From JAMCRM01 sp041685075 (lineage in GTDB: Bacteria; Acidobacteriota; Terriglobia; Bryobacterales; Bryobacteraceae), in the NCBI GenBank assembly GCA_041685075.1, contig JAWLGN010000122.1, forward strand, positions 1 to 15,605: a stretch of DNA of 15,605 bases, written 5' to 3'. Both the position numbers and the translations under genes were made by a program. Positions 1-5,704 of the stretch are shown here, one piece after another (positions within the stretch are counted from its first letter, which is position 1; every line of letters begins with the position of its first letter). The notes under the pieces are model-generated. The model was not told the DNA's origin. It was given only the letters and a program-made list of their open reading frames with translations, and did not search any database.

Positions 1-280
1 CGATGCAGTTCTGAGCGAGTTCCTCGCTGCTGCTGATGGCGCGGTTACCCGCGTTGCGGAATTGCACGCTGAACGGGCCGGTGGACGTCCCGGCGATGGC
101 CACCAGCACGAAATCGGAGTCCTTGTCCACGAACTGGGAAAGGTCCGGGATGCTCTCATTCGGCTGGAGCGTTCGCCGGAACACGTAATCGCCCGGTTCC
201 TCGTAAGGCTGGCCGGCGGCCGGCTGCGCCTCCGGCTGAATGGGGGCTTCGCCCAGATAGGGCTTGCGTCTTTGCAGCAT
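1..280 (-). CDS. Unknown soluble late-module protein, candidate minor capsid or spike component (3' end outside window)
   Basis: The first 93 residues are visible; the gene runs off the left edge without a stop. The ATG at 280 is preceded by AAGGAAAA at good spacing. The N-terminus is Pro/Gln-rich and is followed by a beta-rich stretch with the pattern PDLSQFVDKDSDFVLVAIAG and then TSTGPFSVQFRNAGNRAISS. No signal peptide or membrane segment is seen in the visible part, unlike most upstream neighbours. It is the last gene visible in the late module and follows the 177-aa candidate coat protein after a 69-bp gap with a strong hairpin. The alternating hydrophobic pattern around 'TGxFxVQF' would suit a jelly-roll or other beta-sandwich structural protein. 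That is inference; I do not recognise a named family. Confidence 0.75.
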   Translation of the reverse strand, partial: MLQRRKPYLGEAPIQPEAQPAAGQPYEEPGDYVFRRTLQPNESIPDLSQFVDKDSDFVLVAIAGTSTGPFSVQFRNAGNRAISSSEELAQNCI

Positions 281-293
281 GGCTTTTCCTTGG

Positions 294-322
294 GGCGCGG
301 GCGGAGGCCTCCGGCCCGCGCC
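294..322 (-). other. Perfect 9-bp inverted repeat between two late genes
   Basis: GGCGCGGGC (294-302) pairs exactly with GCCCGCGCC (314-322). The 11-nt loop is itself nearly palindromic (GGAGGCCTCC). It lies after the stop of the 177-aa gene and just before the ribosome-binding site of the next gene. No T-tract follows on the minus strand, so it is more likely a processing, stabilising or attenuating mRNA hairpin than a classic intrinsic terminator. Confidence 0.6.
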
Positions 323-349
323 GGTTTATTGGCGTCGTTGGGCGCCGCC

Positions 350-883
350 TCAGTTGACGGGTACCGAGTGCAGCCCGTCCAGCATGGCCCGCAGGAACAG
401 GCCGGTGCCATCGGGGTCGGCGGCGAGCGTTACGCCCTGGCGCGCGACCAACTGGAGGCTGAAGCGCTGCCCCGCCTCGATGTCGATCTGGTAGCCCTCG
501 GGGAACATAACGCCGGCTTCCTTGCTGGGCAGGCCGTTCTGCACCGCGGTCCCCGCGTACAGGCCGCCGCCCGCGGCGCAGTACTCGATGGGCGCCGTGA
601 ACTTCGCCTTGCCCGAAACCACCAGGCGCACGCAGTAGCCGCGGATGATGGCGTCCACGTCCGCTTCCACGGTGTTAAAGAACGCCATCCGGATGCCGTA
701 CACGCTCATGCGCTCGGGGCTCGGCAGCTCGCCGTTGGCGGTCATATTGGTGAGTTCGGGGCCCTTGGTATCGTTCTGGCCCACGGTGAACATGTTGATG
801 GTGCTGGGCAGGACCGCTCCGGCATCCGCTGTGATAGTGTCGAACAGCGGCTCGCGGAGCTCGTCGACCAATCCACTCTGCAT
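350..883 (-). CDS. 177-aa soluble protein, candidate major coat/capsid protein
   Basis: The protein has 177 residues, no signal peptide and no membrane segment. It has a soluble alpha/beta composition with Gly/Pro turns (GELPSPERMSVYGIRMAFF at about 51-69, IEYCAAGGGLYAGTAVQNG at about 99-117). Its upstream region is unusual for this operon. It has a 53-nt spacer instead of an overlap, a hairpin at the end of the preceding gene, and a tandem duplication of CGAAGGAGAG that gives two Shine-Dalgarno cores. A second hairpin follows its stop. This is how a very abundant protein in a phage operon is often expressed, and the length is in the range of small single-jelly-roll capsid proteins of tailless membrane-containing phages. 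The capsid role is inference from context and size; no family was recognised. It could instead be a scaffold or receptor-binding protein. Confidence 0.85.
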   Translation of the reverse strand: MQSGLVDELREPLFDTITADAGAVLPSTINMFTVGQNDTKGPELTNMTANGELPSPERMSVYGIRMAFFNTVEADVDAIIRGYCVRLVVSGKAKFTAPIEYCAAGGGLYAGTAVQNGLPSKEAGVMFPEGYQIDIEAGQRFSLQLVARQGVTLAADPDGTGLFLRAMLDGLHSVPVN

Positions 884-890
884 TTCGTTT

Positions 891-910
891 CTCTCCTTCG
901 CTCTCCTTCG
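891..910 (-). promoter_or_regulatory. Tandemly duplicated Shine-Dalgarno segment
   Basis: The decamer CTCTCCTTCG occurs twice in a row on the plus strand, so the mRNA carries CGAAGGAGAG twice. The proximal GGAGAG sits 8 nt before the ATG at 883. The second copy is 10 nt further upstream. It probably raises ribosome loading on the 177-aa protein. Confidence 0.7.
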
Positions 911-929
911 CTCTTCTTGCTGCTTGCCC

Positions 930-949
930 GGGCCGGTCAGAACCGGCCC
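930..949 (-). other. Hairpin enclosing the stop codon of the NP-motif membrane protein
   Basis: GGGCCGG (930-936) and CCGGCCC (943-949) form a 7-bp GC stem. The 6-nt loop holds the TGA stop (937-939). No T-run follows on the minus strand. It could slow ribosomes, or mark an mRNA processing or partial termination point before the candidate coat gene. Confidence 0.55.
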
Positions 950-1695
950 TGAATCCGCGACGATCCTGCGAGCCGGCCCGCGGCGGGCGACTTCGTCACC
1001 GCCGCGGCGGCCACCGCGGCGCGCGCGTCGATCTCCGGCGGGATGATGACGTTGCCGGCCTTGTCGCGGACCACCGGGTACGGGAAGTACGCCTGTTTGA
1101 TCCGCCCCAGGCTGGCCGCCTGCGCATCACCGACGCCGGAGAGCGAGAGCACCCGCCCGACAGGGCTGAGGTACTCCGACAAAACGCGGTTCATGATGTA
1201 GACGGCGCCGCCGATCAACACCATGTTGCCAGCGGGCGGCCCGGCCATCTTGTTGGCCAAGGCCGCGGCCGCGGCCGCGGTAGCCGCATTGGCCAGGTAA
1301 CCAACAGGCCCGGTATTCTTGGCCTGGAGAACCATCTGCGGCAACTGCCGCGTGGCCACCAGGCCCACCAAGGCGAGTCCTCCTGCCTTGGCCAGTTCGA
1401 TGGGCTTCGTCACGCTCAGATCGGGGTTGGACCGCCGACGCAGCCGGCCCCGCTTCACTTTGGCCGCCGGAACGACAAACAGCGGATTCCGCTTCTTTTG
1501 GGCGCCCGCGGCCTTTTTCTTCTTCGTCTTCTTCACGGTTCCTCCTTTGCAGGGGTTGATGAACCCCAAAGTGATCAGCTCACCGGGGTTCGTGTGAGCC
1601 GGCCGCTTTGGCTTGCGCCCGCTCCCAACTCGTTTGAGCGGCGTCTTCGCTTGGTGCGGGTTGATTAGACGCCGTTTGATGATCTTTACCGCCAT
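937..1695 (-). CDS. Basic NP-motif protein with hydrophobic core, possibly DNA- and membrane-binding
   Basis: The protein has 252 aa. Residues 1-92 are very rich in Lys/Arg, with repeated Asn-Pro steps (INPHQ, NPGEL, INPCK, KKRNPLF, RRRSNP). This suits nucleic-acid or phosphate binding. Residues about 100-175 hold three hydrophobic stretches (about 103-115, 130-148, 157-170), including an Ala-rich one, consistent with membrane insertion. The C-terminal 75 residues are soluble. The ATG at 1695 has GAGGGA upstream and starts 11 nt after the preceding stop. An in-frame GTG at 1536 (codon 54) has an exceptionally strong AAAGGAGGAACC before it, so a shorter 199-aa form starting MKKTKKKK is likely too. 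In a virus it might link genome to membrane. That role is inference; the family is not recognised. Confidence 0.8.
   Translation of the reverse strand: MAVKIIKRRLINPHQAKTPLKRVGSGRKPKRPAHTNPGELITLGFINPCKGGTVKKTKKKKAAGAQKKRNPLFVVPAAKVKRGRLRRRSNPDLSVTKPIELAKAGGLALVGLVATRQLPQMVLQAKNTGPVGYLANAATAAAAAALANKMAGPPAGNMVLIGGAVYIMNRVLSEYLSPVGRVLSLSGVGDAQAASLGRIKQAYFPYPVVRDKAGNVIIPPEIDARAAVAAAAVTKSPAAGRLAGSSRIQGRF
1534..1548 (-). promoter_or_regulatory. Internal in-frame ribosome-binding site and GTG start
   Basis: On the minus strand AAAGGAGG (1548-1541) is followed by AACC and GTG (1536-1534). The GTG is in frame with the longer gene at codon 54. The match to the anti-Shine-Dalgarno is better than that of the annotated upstream ATG, though the spacing is short. 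It suggests two nested products, or that the GTG is the main start. Confidence 0.55.
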
Positions 1696-1706
1696 GCTCG
1701 TATCCC

Positions 1707-2231
1707 TCAGTTCACGATCCCGGCAGCGAGCACACGATAGCTGCCGCCGTCCAGATAGAGCCGCTTGTTGCGCGTGTCGTAGCCCAGGATGGGCAGTTCC
1801 CCGCCTTCTTCGCCGAACTCGTGTTCGTATTCCACCGGCTCAAAGTCGTGGAACGCCTTGGAGGTGTGGTACACGATCTTCTCCACGGCCCCGATGGTGA
1901 CGCGGTCCTTTGGCAGATAGTCCGCGCGTCCGAGCCGCTCGAGGTTCAAACGCTGGTCTCCACCAACGAAATAGAGGCTGCCGCCATCCCCTGTACAGGC
2001 CACGCGGACGTTGCCGCTGAACCGCAGCTCGACGGGGTGGTCTTCGTCCAGCCACACCAGCAACTGAACCAGGCGGCCGAGGTCGGCCAACTGGGTGGGG
2101 GTATCATAGGTCTCCTCCACCTCCCGCGTGCGGCGCGCCGGGCGGCCGTGGAACTCTTCGGTCAAGGCGCGCGCCTGCGCGGCCTCGTCGGCTTCGGAGT
2201 TCTTGCGGCGAACTGGTTTCCTTGCGGCCAT
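1707..2231 (-). CDS. Unknown 174-aa soluble protein with basic N-terminus
   Basis: The ATG at 2231 lies 2 bp after the preceding stop and has GGAG five bases upstream. Residues 1-38 are charged and Lys/Arg-rich (MAARKPVRRKNSE, RPARRTRE). Residues about 40-60 (ETYDTPTQLADLGRLVQLLV) look helical. The rest alternates short strands and turns, with acidic patches (FGEEGGELPILGYD) and a C-terminal strand pair (KRLYLDGGSYRVLAAG). There is no membrane segment, which sets it apart from most genes upstream. It sits between a zinc-knuckle membrane protein and the NP-motif membrane protein in the same operon. I recognise no family; a small beta-barrel-like assembly or internal virion protein would fit. 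Confidence 0.8.
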   Translation of the reverse strand: MAARKPVRRKNSEADEAAQARALTEEFHGRPARRTREVEETYDTPTQLADLGRLVQLLVWLDEDHPVELRFSGNVRVACTGDGGSLYFVGGDQRLNLERLGRADYLPKDRVTIGAVEKIVYHTSKAFHDFEPVEYEHEFGEEGGELPILGYDTRNKRLYLDGGSYRVLAAGIVN

Positions 2232-2233
2232 GG

Positions 2234-2518
2234 TTACTCCGCGCGGATTCTTGCGCGCCGCGCCTTGTAGTCTGCGCGGGCCTTGGCCAGAGCGCGCCGG
2301 CGCGCGGTGGCCTTCTCGCCGAACAGGTACTGGTAAAGCAGGATCGCGGCGAGGGCCACCATGGCCCACATCTTCCAGTCCATCTGGGGCATGCTGAAGC
2401 CCAGCCCGCGGACGGCCGGCTTGGCCAGGGCGCAACCGGAGCACCGAGGGGTGCCGGCGGACGGGCAGCCGAGACAGCCGAGAGTCGCGGCCGGCGGCCG
2501 TTGCGAAGTTCGAATCAT
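2234..2518 (-). CDS. Small zinc-knuckle membrane protein
   Basis: The protein has 94 aa. The N-terminal part holds two CxxC pairs (C15-x2-C18 and C26-x2-C29), a pattern that could bind one Zn ion or form disulfides. A single transmembrane helix follows at about 49-66 (KMWAMVALAAILLYQYLF), then a strongly basic amphipathic helix to the C-terminus (ATARRRALAKARADYKARRA). The ATG at 2518 is preceded by GAGGAGATAAACC, a strong ribosome-binding site, so the cysteine-bearing N-terminus is really translated. It starts 3 nt after the previous stop and ends 2 nt before the next start. The positive tail should stay on the cytoplasmic or virion-interior side. No family is recognised. Confidence 0.8.
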   Translation of the reverse strand: MIRTSQRPPAATLGCLGCPSAGTPRCSGCALAKPAVRGLGFSMPQMDWKMWAMVALAAILLYQYLFGEKATARRRALAKARADYKARRARIRAE

Positions 2519-2521
2519 GGT

Positions 2522-2914
2522 TTATCTCCTCACAAAGAGCAGCAAGCCGGAGACTGCCGCGACGCCAAGGGCAATCCAGAGCCATGTAGCATTCGGCTCC
2601 TCCGGACGGTTTTTGTCATCGACCGCCGCAAAGAAATCCCGCCAGAGCCTTTGGGTCTGTTCCCAGCCCGCCCCTAAGGCATCCTCGGGCGTCCAGTCGC
2701 CATACCGGATCGCCCTGTTCAGCGGCGGCGCGCCCGGCGATGCCGGCGCGGGCGGCCTGGGATATGCCTGCTCCAAGGGCGTCTTCAGGTCTTTCACGCC
2801 CGGATAGGCGCCCCACTTCAAGGCCGACTCGGCCGGCGTGTCGATCCAGTAAGGCAGCCAGGCCGGCCGCGCCGGGTCGAAGTAAGCATCCGAGGGATAG
2901 GCGCCCAGCCTCAC
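2522..2914 (-). CDS. 130-aa C-terminally anchored protein
   Basis: The protein starts at GTG 2914, whose bases form a GTGA overlap with the preceding stop; GGGAGG lies 9 nt upstream. A longer ATG reading would run into the upstream gene and lacks a better site. Residues 1-105 are soluble and rich in Trp, Tyr and Pro, with a repeated 'GAYP' (residues 4-7 and 35-38) and a Pro-rich linker at about 52-64. A single transmembrane helix at about 110-128 (TWLWIALGVAAVSGLLLFV) ends directly in RR. No signal peptide is seen. It shares this tail-anchor layout with several co-operonic proteins. No family is recognised; it is probably a membrane-associated structural component. Confidence 0.82.
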   Translation of the reverse strand: MRLGAYPSDAYFDPARPAWLPYWIDTPAESALKWGAYPGVKDLKTPLEQAYPRPPAPASPGAPPLNRAIRYGDWTPEDALGAGWEQTQRLWRDFFAAVDDKNRPEEPNATWLWIALGVAAVSGLLLFVRR

Positions 2915-3078
2915 TTTCGGATGCCTCCCAGCCGATCTTGCAGAAACTGCTCTACATGCGGCGCGAACACGGGCCACTCGTTAGGGCACACCCGCGGCAC
3001 AACGATGCGCTCTATCAGGCGCAAGATCAGCAACGGCACGTTGCCGGCGGGGTCCTGTGCTGTGAGCGGGGGCCGCAT
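2911..3078 (-). CDS. Unknown 55-aa protein
   Basis: This short gene fits exactly between its neighbours. Its ATG (3078) shares one base with the upstream stop (TGATG), and its own stop overlaps the next GTG start (GTGA). GGGAG lies about 10 nt upstream. The protein begins MRPPLTAQDPAGNVPLLILR. A short hydrophobic amphipathic stretch (VPLLILRLIERIVVP, about 14-28) comes next, with a soluble C-terminal half containing one Cys. The hydrophobic part is too charged for a clear membrane helix. Its main support is coupling, spacing and the ribosome-binding site rather than recognisable sequence. Confidence 0.7.
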   Translation of the reverse strand: MRPPLTAQDPAGNVPLLILRLIERIVVPRVCPNEWPVFAPHVEQFLQDRLGGIRK

Positions 3079-3332
3079 CAGTCCCGGACTCCCTTCAGCA
3101 GCGCAAACGCGGCCAGCCCCGCGGCGATGGCGAAGACCGCCGTCTGGTGTTCCTGCAGCCACGCGGTGATGCCGCCGCTCGGAAGCTGCATATACTGCGG
3201 CCAGTCCTCCGGCTTGATCCAAGTGTCGGCGCCCACCGGGATCATGCCGTAATTGGCGTACACCCACTCCGGGCTCCCGGGCACTGGCGTGGTGCGGGGC
3301 AAGTTGAACAACTGGTCCAGGTAGTCGGGCAT
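3078..3332 (-). CDS. 84-aa C-terminally anchored protein
   Basis: The ATG at 3332 follows the preceding stop by one base (TGAtATG), with GGGGA upstream. Residues 1-60 are soluble and aromatic, Pro-rich (SPEWVYANYGMIP, DTWIKPEDWPQYMQLP). Residues about 62-80 form one transmembrane helix (HQTAVFAIAAGLAAFALLK), followed only by GVRD. It repeats the soluble domain plus C-terminal anchor plan of its neighbours in miniature. No signal peptide and no family are recognised. Confidence 0.8.
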   Translation of the reverse strand: MPDYLDQLFNLPRTTPVPGSPEWVYANYGMIPVGADTWIKPEDWPQYMQLPSGGITAWLQEHQTAVFAIAAGLAAFALLKGVRD

Positions 3333-3333
3333 A

Positions 3334-3738
3334 TCAGTATCCCCACGCCAGCGCGGCCCAGCTCCGCGGGACGCCGCTGAGGCCGTGCTGGCTCACGCCG
3401 GCCCACCATTCTTCGACCGTCATCAGGCGTTCGCGCGCCTGGCCGGGGAACACGTCTTCGATGGCCGGGCCGGGCACTCCGCGGACCTGCGAGTACATCC
3501 AGTTCCACTGATCGAAATTCAACAGCGTATGGCCGTTCGCCGCGGCGTAATCGCGGACGAGCTGGAGCGTCGTTTGAGCCGGCGTCGGCTCGGTGCCTGG
3601 TCCGGCCGGCTCGGAGGGCCCGGCGGGTTCGGACGGCCCGGCGGGCGTCGCCGGAGAGTCGATTACTCCCAGGACCTGGTCTTTCAGCAGCCAAGCGGCG
3701 CCACCCAGGATCAGCAGCCATTTCAGGGCGTTGTTCAT
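3334..3738 (-). CDS. 134-aa N-terminally anchored protein with AGPSEP linker
   Basis: The ATG at 3738 forms an ATGA overlap with the upstream stop and has GGAG 6 nt before it. Residues 3-19 (NALKWLLILGGAAWLLK) are a transmembrane helix or uncleaved signal anchor. A short linker with the repeated unit AGPSEP follows (about 33-52). The C-terminal domain (about 55-134) is helical and Trp-rich, with FDQWNWMYSQVRGVPGP at about 75-91 and TVEEWWAGVSQHGLSG at about 107-122. It is the one protein here whose anchor is N-terminal, so its globular domain may face the opposite side of the membrane from its partners. I do not recognise a family. Confidence 0.82.
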   Translation of the reverse strand: MNNALKWLLILGGAAWLLKDQVLGVIDSPATPAGPSEPAGPSEPAGPGTEPTPAQTTLQLVRDYAAANGHTLLNFDQWNWMYSQVRGVPGPAIEDVFPGQARERLMTVEEWWAGVSQHGLSGVPRSWAALAWGY

Positions 3739-4421
3739 CTGCGTCTCCGTCTCGGTTTCCTTGGGCGGCTCACCAGGTAGTAGGCCGCGGCGATGGCGGC
3801 CAGCCACGTCCACCAGGGCAGAGCACCGGCGGCCTGGCGAAATCTTTGTGCCAGGTCCTGCAGCTCGGGCGGCAGCGTGCTGATGACTTCGTCCACCAGG
3901 GCCCCGCCGATCACCTGACGGCCGTCCGCCGGCGCGTCGCCGTCCGCCGGCGGCGTGGCGCCGGGGGTGGTGACTTCGACCGTTGGCTCCGGATCCGGCG
4001 GGCCGCTCTCGGCGGCCGGCGGATTACTGCTGCCGGCCGCCGGAGCGGTGCTTTGCGGGGGTGATGGCGGGTTCCAGGCAGCCGATCCCTGATAGACGGG
4101 CAGCTCGGTTATCTGCTGCGTGGTCTGAGCCGGCGTATCCGGATTCATCGGAATCGGGATGTGTTGCCCGCTGGCGACGTTCGTCGACGCAGCAATCTCC
4201 TCATAGGCGGTGTAGTAGGGATTGGATCCCTGGTCGACGAAGAGCGTGGGGAGCAAGCCGGCGGCCTGGCGGATATCTACGCCCGCGGCATCACAGGACG
4301 CGATCATCGAGTCCCGATGGGATTGGGTCGGCGGCACGTACGAAAAGCGGGCGCTGAGCAATGCCTCGCAGAACGACTTGTCCACAGCTCCGAGGCCTGG
4401 CCGATAGGCGGGTCGGATCAT
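3735..4421 (-). CDS. 228-aa C-terminally anchored protein with long Pro-rich stalk
   Basis: The ATG at 4421 overlaps the previous stop (ATGA), with a G-rich AGGGGGG upstream. The large reading-frame extension upstream of this ATG is only an open shadow of the preceding genes. Residues 1-90 form a small domain (two Cys, at 18 and 43). Residues about 91-166 are low-complexity Pro/Ala/Thr/Ser/Asp, a likely extended stalk. A helix at about 170-200 precedes the C-terminal anchor (LPWWTWLAAIAAAYYLV, about 201-217) and a very basic tail (SRPRKPRRRRR). The plan resembles a stalked spike or attachment protein held by its C-terminus. A cell-surface sorting signal is a less likely alternative because no N-terminal signal peptide exists. 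Confidence 0.83.
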   Translation of the reverse strand: MIRPAYRPGLGAVDKSFCEALLSARFSYVPPTQSHRDSMIASCDAAGVDIRQAAGLLPTLFVDQGSNPYYTAYEEIAASTNVASGQHIPIPMNPDTPAQTTQQITELPVYQGSAAWNPPSPPQSTAPAAGSSNPPAAESGPPDPEPTVEVTTPGATPPADGDAPADGRQVIGGALVDEVISTLPPELQDLAQRFRQAAGALPWWTWLAAIAAAYYLVSRPRKPRRRRR

Positions 4422-4867
4422 CGGCGCCCCCCTATGAGGTACAGCAGCATGGCAGCAGCGGCCGCCCATACGTACCAGGGCACGCCGTCCACGGCTGGCT
4501 GCGGCGGCTCCTCCGCCGGCGGCTGTTGCTCTGGCGGCTGCTGCTGTGCTGGCGGCTGTTGCTGTGCTGGCGGCTGCTGCGCCGGCGGCTGCTGCTGTGC
4601 TGGCGTCTGCTGCGCCGGCGGCTGCCAGTCCGGCGGCGGCTCTATAGGGGCGCCGGGCGGGGCGTAGGGTAGGGCTTGGTCGTACTCGCGGCGCCGTCGC
4701 AAGTATTCTTCTTTGGCCGCCATGAAGGCTTCCTGTGCGGCGACTACGGCATCTACGCGGCGCTGCACACAGGCTTGATCGAAGAAGCCGCACTCCGGCA
4801 GGTCCTTGGGGAAGAAGTCTTCCCACCTGGGCGAGTCGGGCGGTACAGTGCCGAGCATCCGTATCAC
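4418..4867 (-). CDS. 149-aa C-terminally anchored protein with PPAQQ repeats
   Basis: Two starts are possible: GTG 4867, which forms the GTGA overlap typical of this operon and has GGGGGT upstream, or ATG 4858. I chose the GTG. Residues about 8-30 carry a small domain with two Cys (26, 33). Residues 35-64 form a charged helix with coiled-coil character (AAKEEYLRRRREYDQ). Residues 82-121 are a Pro/Gln stalk built from PPAQQ-type units. Residues 129-145 (VPWYVWAAAAAMLLYLI) are a transmembrane helix followed only by GGRR. It is the immediate partner of the stalked protein downstream and has the same head-stalk-anchor design. The family is not recognised. Confidence 0.82.
   Translation of the reverse strand: MIRMLGTVPPDSPRWEDFFPKDLPECGFFDQACVQRRVDAVVAAQEAFMAAKEEYLRRRREYDQALPYAPPGAPIEPPPDWQPPAQQTPAQQQPPAQQPPAQQQPPAQQQPPEQQPPAEEPPQPAVDGVPWYVWAAAAAMLLYLIGGRR
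4505..4624 (-). repeat. Pro/Gln codon tandem repeat within coding sequence
   Basis: The DNA repeats CTGCTGCTGTGCTGGCGG-like units of 15-18 bp. They encode alternating PPAQQ, PPAQQQ and PPEQQ blocks. Units have diverged slightly, which suggests slippage or unequal exchange. The copy number may vary between related elements. Confidence 0.75.
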
Positions 4868-5454
4868 AGCAGCACCCCCAGCAGAATGAGCGCGGCCCCG
4901 GGCAGCCATCTGCCCAGGCTGTCGGAGTCCTCCGCGGCCAGGCCCGGCAGGACCTGGCGCACGGCATTACCAGCCGAGTTCTCGAGCACCTCCGGGTCCT
5001 GTGCGATCGGATCGCGGTAGTAAGCGAACCAATCCCAACGGCCGCCACGCTGGCGGTCTGCGATGCACGCGCGGCCCGGATTCCCCATGGCCGGATTGCC
5101 GCATGCCTGCTCGCTGGACAGGTAAGCCCAGGCGCTATCGAAATTGGCCAGGGCGGCGGCCTGGCTGGCGCGCGTTCGCGGGCCGGCGCGGTAGCCCTCG
5201 AGGTTGGCCTTCAGCAGCGGCTCGAGCTCGTTGACGATCTCGGTAGTGATCCGCCGTTGCTCGGGGCCCTTACGGCTGAACAGCGCCGTCAAGGCCAGGG
5301 CCACGCCGGCCACGGCCAGGCCGATGCCGGTCGCAGCGCCCGCGGTGAGCCATCCGGCCGTAGTGGCGGCCGTGACGCCGGCGCCGGCGCCCTGCGCGGC
5401 CCATTGGGTGTACTGGACCTGCTGCGCGTTTCCGAGTTGGGCCATGCGGATCAT
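4864..5454 (-). CDS. 196-aa double-membrane-segment protein with Cys pair and WDWFAYYRDPIAQDP motif
   Basis: The ATG at 5454 follows the upstream stop by one base; ATG 5445 is also possible because the AGGTGAG site fits it better. Residues about 24-59 are a Gly/Ala-rich hydrophobic hairpin or helix. Residues 64-115 are helical and charged. Two Cys bracket a turn (C118GNPAMGNPGRAC130), followed by WDWFAYYRDPIAQDP (140-154). The last 14 residues are hydrophobic (RWLPGAALILLGVLL region) and end without a basic tail. The motif-rich middle looks like the conserved part of a real family. I have an impression of similar proteins in metagenomic phage-like contigs but can name none. It overlaps the next gene by GTGA. 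Confidence 0.83.
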   Translation of the reverse strand: MIRMAQLGNAQQVQYTQWAAQGAGAGVTAATTAGWLTAGAATGIGLAVAGVALALTALFSRKGPEQRRITTEIVNELEPLLKANLEGYRAGPRTRASQAAALANFDSAWAYLSSEQACGNPAMGNPGRACIADRQRGGRWDWFAYYRDPIAQDPEVLENSAGNAVRQVLPGLAAEDSDSLGRWLPGAALILLGVLL

Positions 5455-5455
5455 C

Positions 5456-5704
5456 TCACCTGGTCTTGCCGGGCGCGCGGTATTCCAGCACGCGCCGCCG
5501 GCCCTGCCTCCGGAGGCGAACCGATCCGGCGCCCCCGGGCAGCCGGACCCACTTGCCGAGCTTCAGCGCCGGCGGGTTCTTCTCGCGGCCGGCGTTGAAC
5601 CGCGGGCAGGTGCACTGCTTACAACGGCCGGCGCCGAACGCGCCATGATCGACGTGCTGCGCCTTGGTGTGGCCGCAGCGCTGGCATTTCCTTGAGCGGT
5701 TCAA
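5456..5704 (-). CDS. Small zinc-finger-like basic protein
   Basis: The protein has 82 aa. It starts at TTG 5704, which overlaps the preceding TGA (TTGA) and has GGGGGAGA five bases upstream; no in-frame ATG precedes the cysteine motif. The N-terminus has the ligand pattern C7-x2-C10-x-H12-x4-H17-x10-C28-x2-C31-x-C33, suited to one or two Zn ions. The C-terminal half is basic (RLRRQGRRRVLEYR). The same cysteine/histidine spacing occurs near the N-terminus of the 436-aa early protein, so both may recognise the same nucleic acid or partner. A late transcription or packaging factor is plausible. That is inference. Confidence 0.82.
   Translation of the reverse strand: MNRSRKCQRCGHTKAQHVDHGAFGAGRCKQCTCPRFNAGREKNPPALKLGKWVRLPGGAGSVRLRRQGRRRVLEYRAPGKTR

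Noticed and set aside
62..952. Long plus-strand open frame opposite the candidate coat genes
   Set aside because: It has His/Gly/Arg-rich, structureless composition and no ribosome-binding site. It spans three well-supported minus-strand features, as expected for antisense of GC-rich coding DNA.
4505..4624. Possible CRISPR-like array
   Set aside because: The short units are imperfect, have no spacers, lie inside a coding frame and encode Pro/Gln repeats.
4422..5048. N-terminal extension of the stalked 228-aa protein
   Set aside because: It is an Arg/Ala-rich shadow of the two preceding genes; the coupled ATG at 4421 is the natural start.
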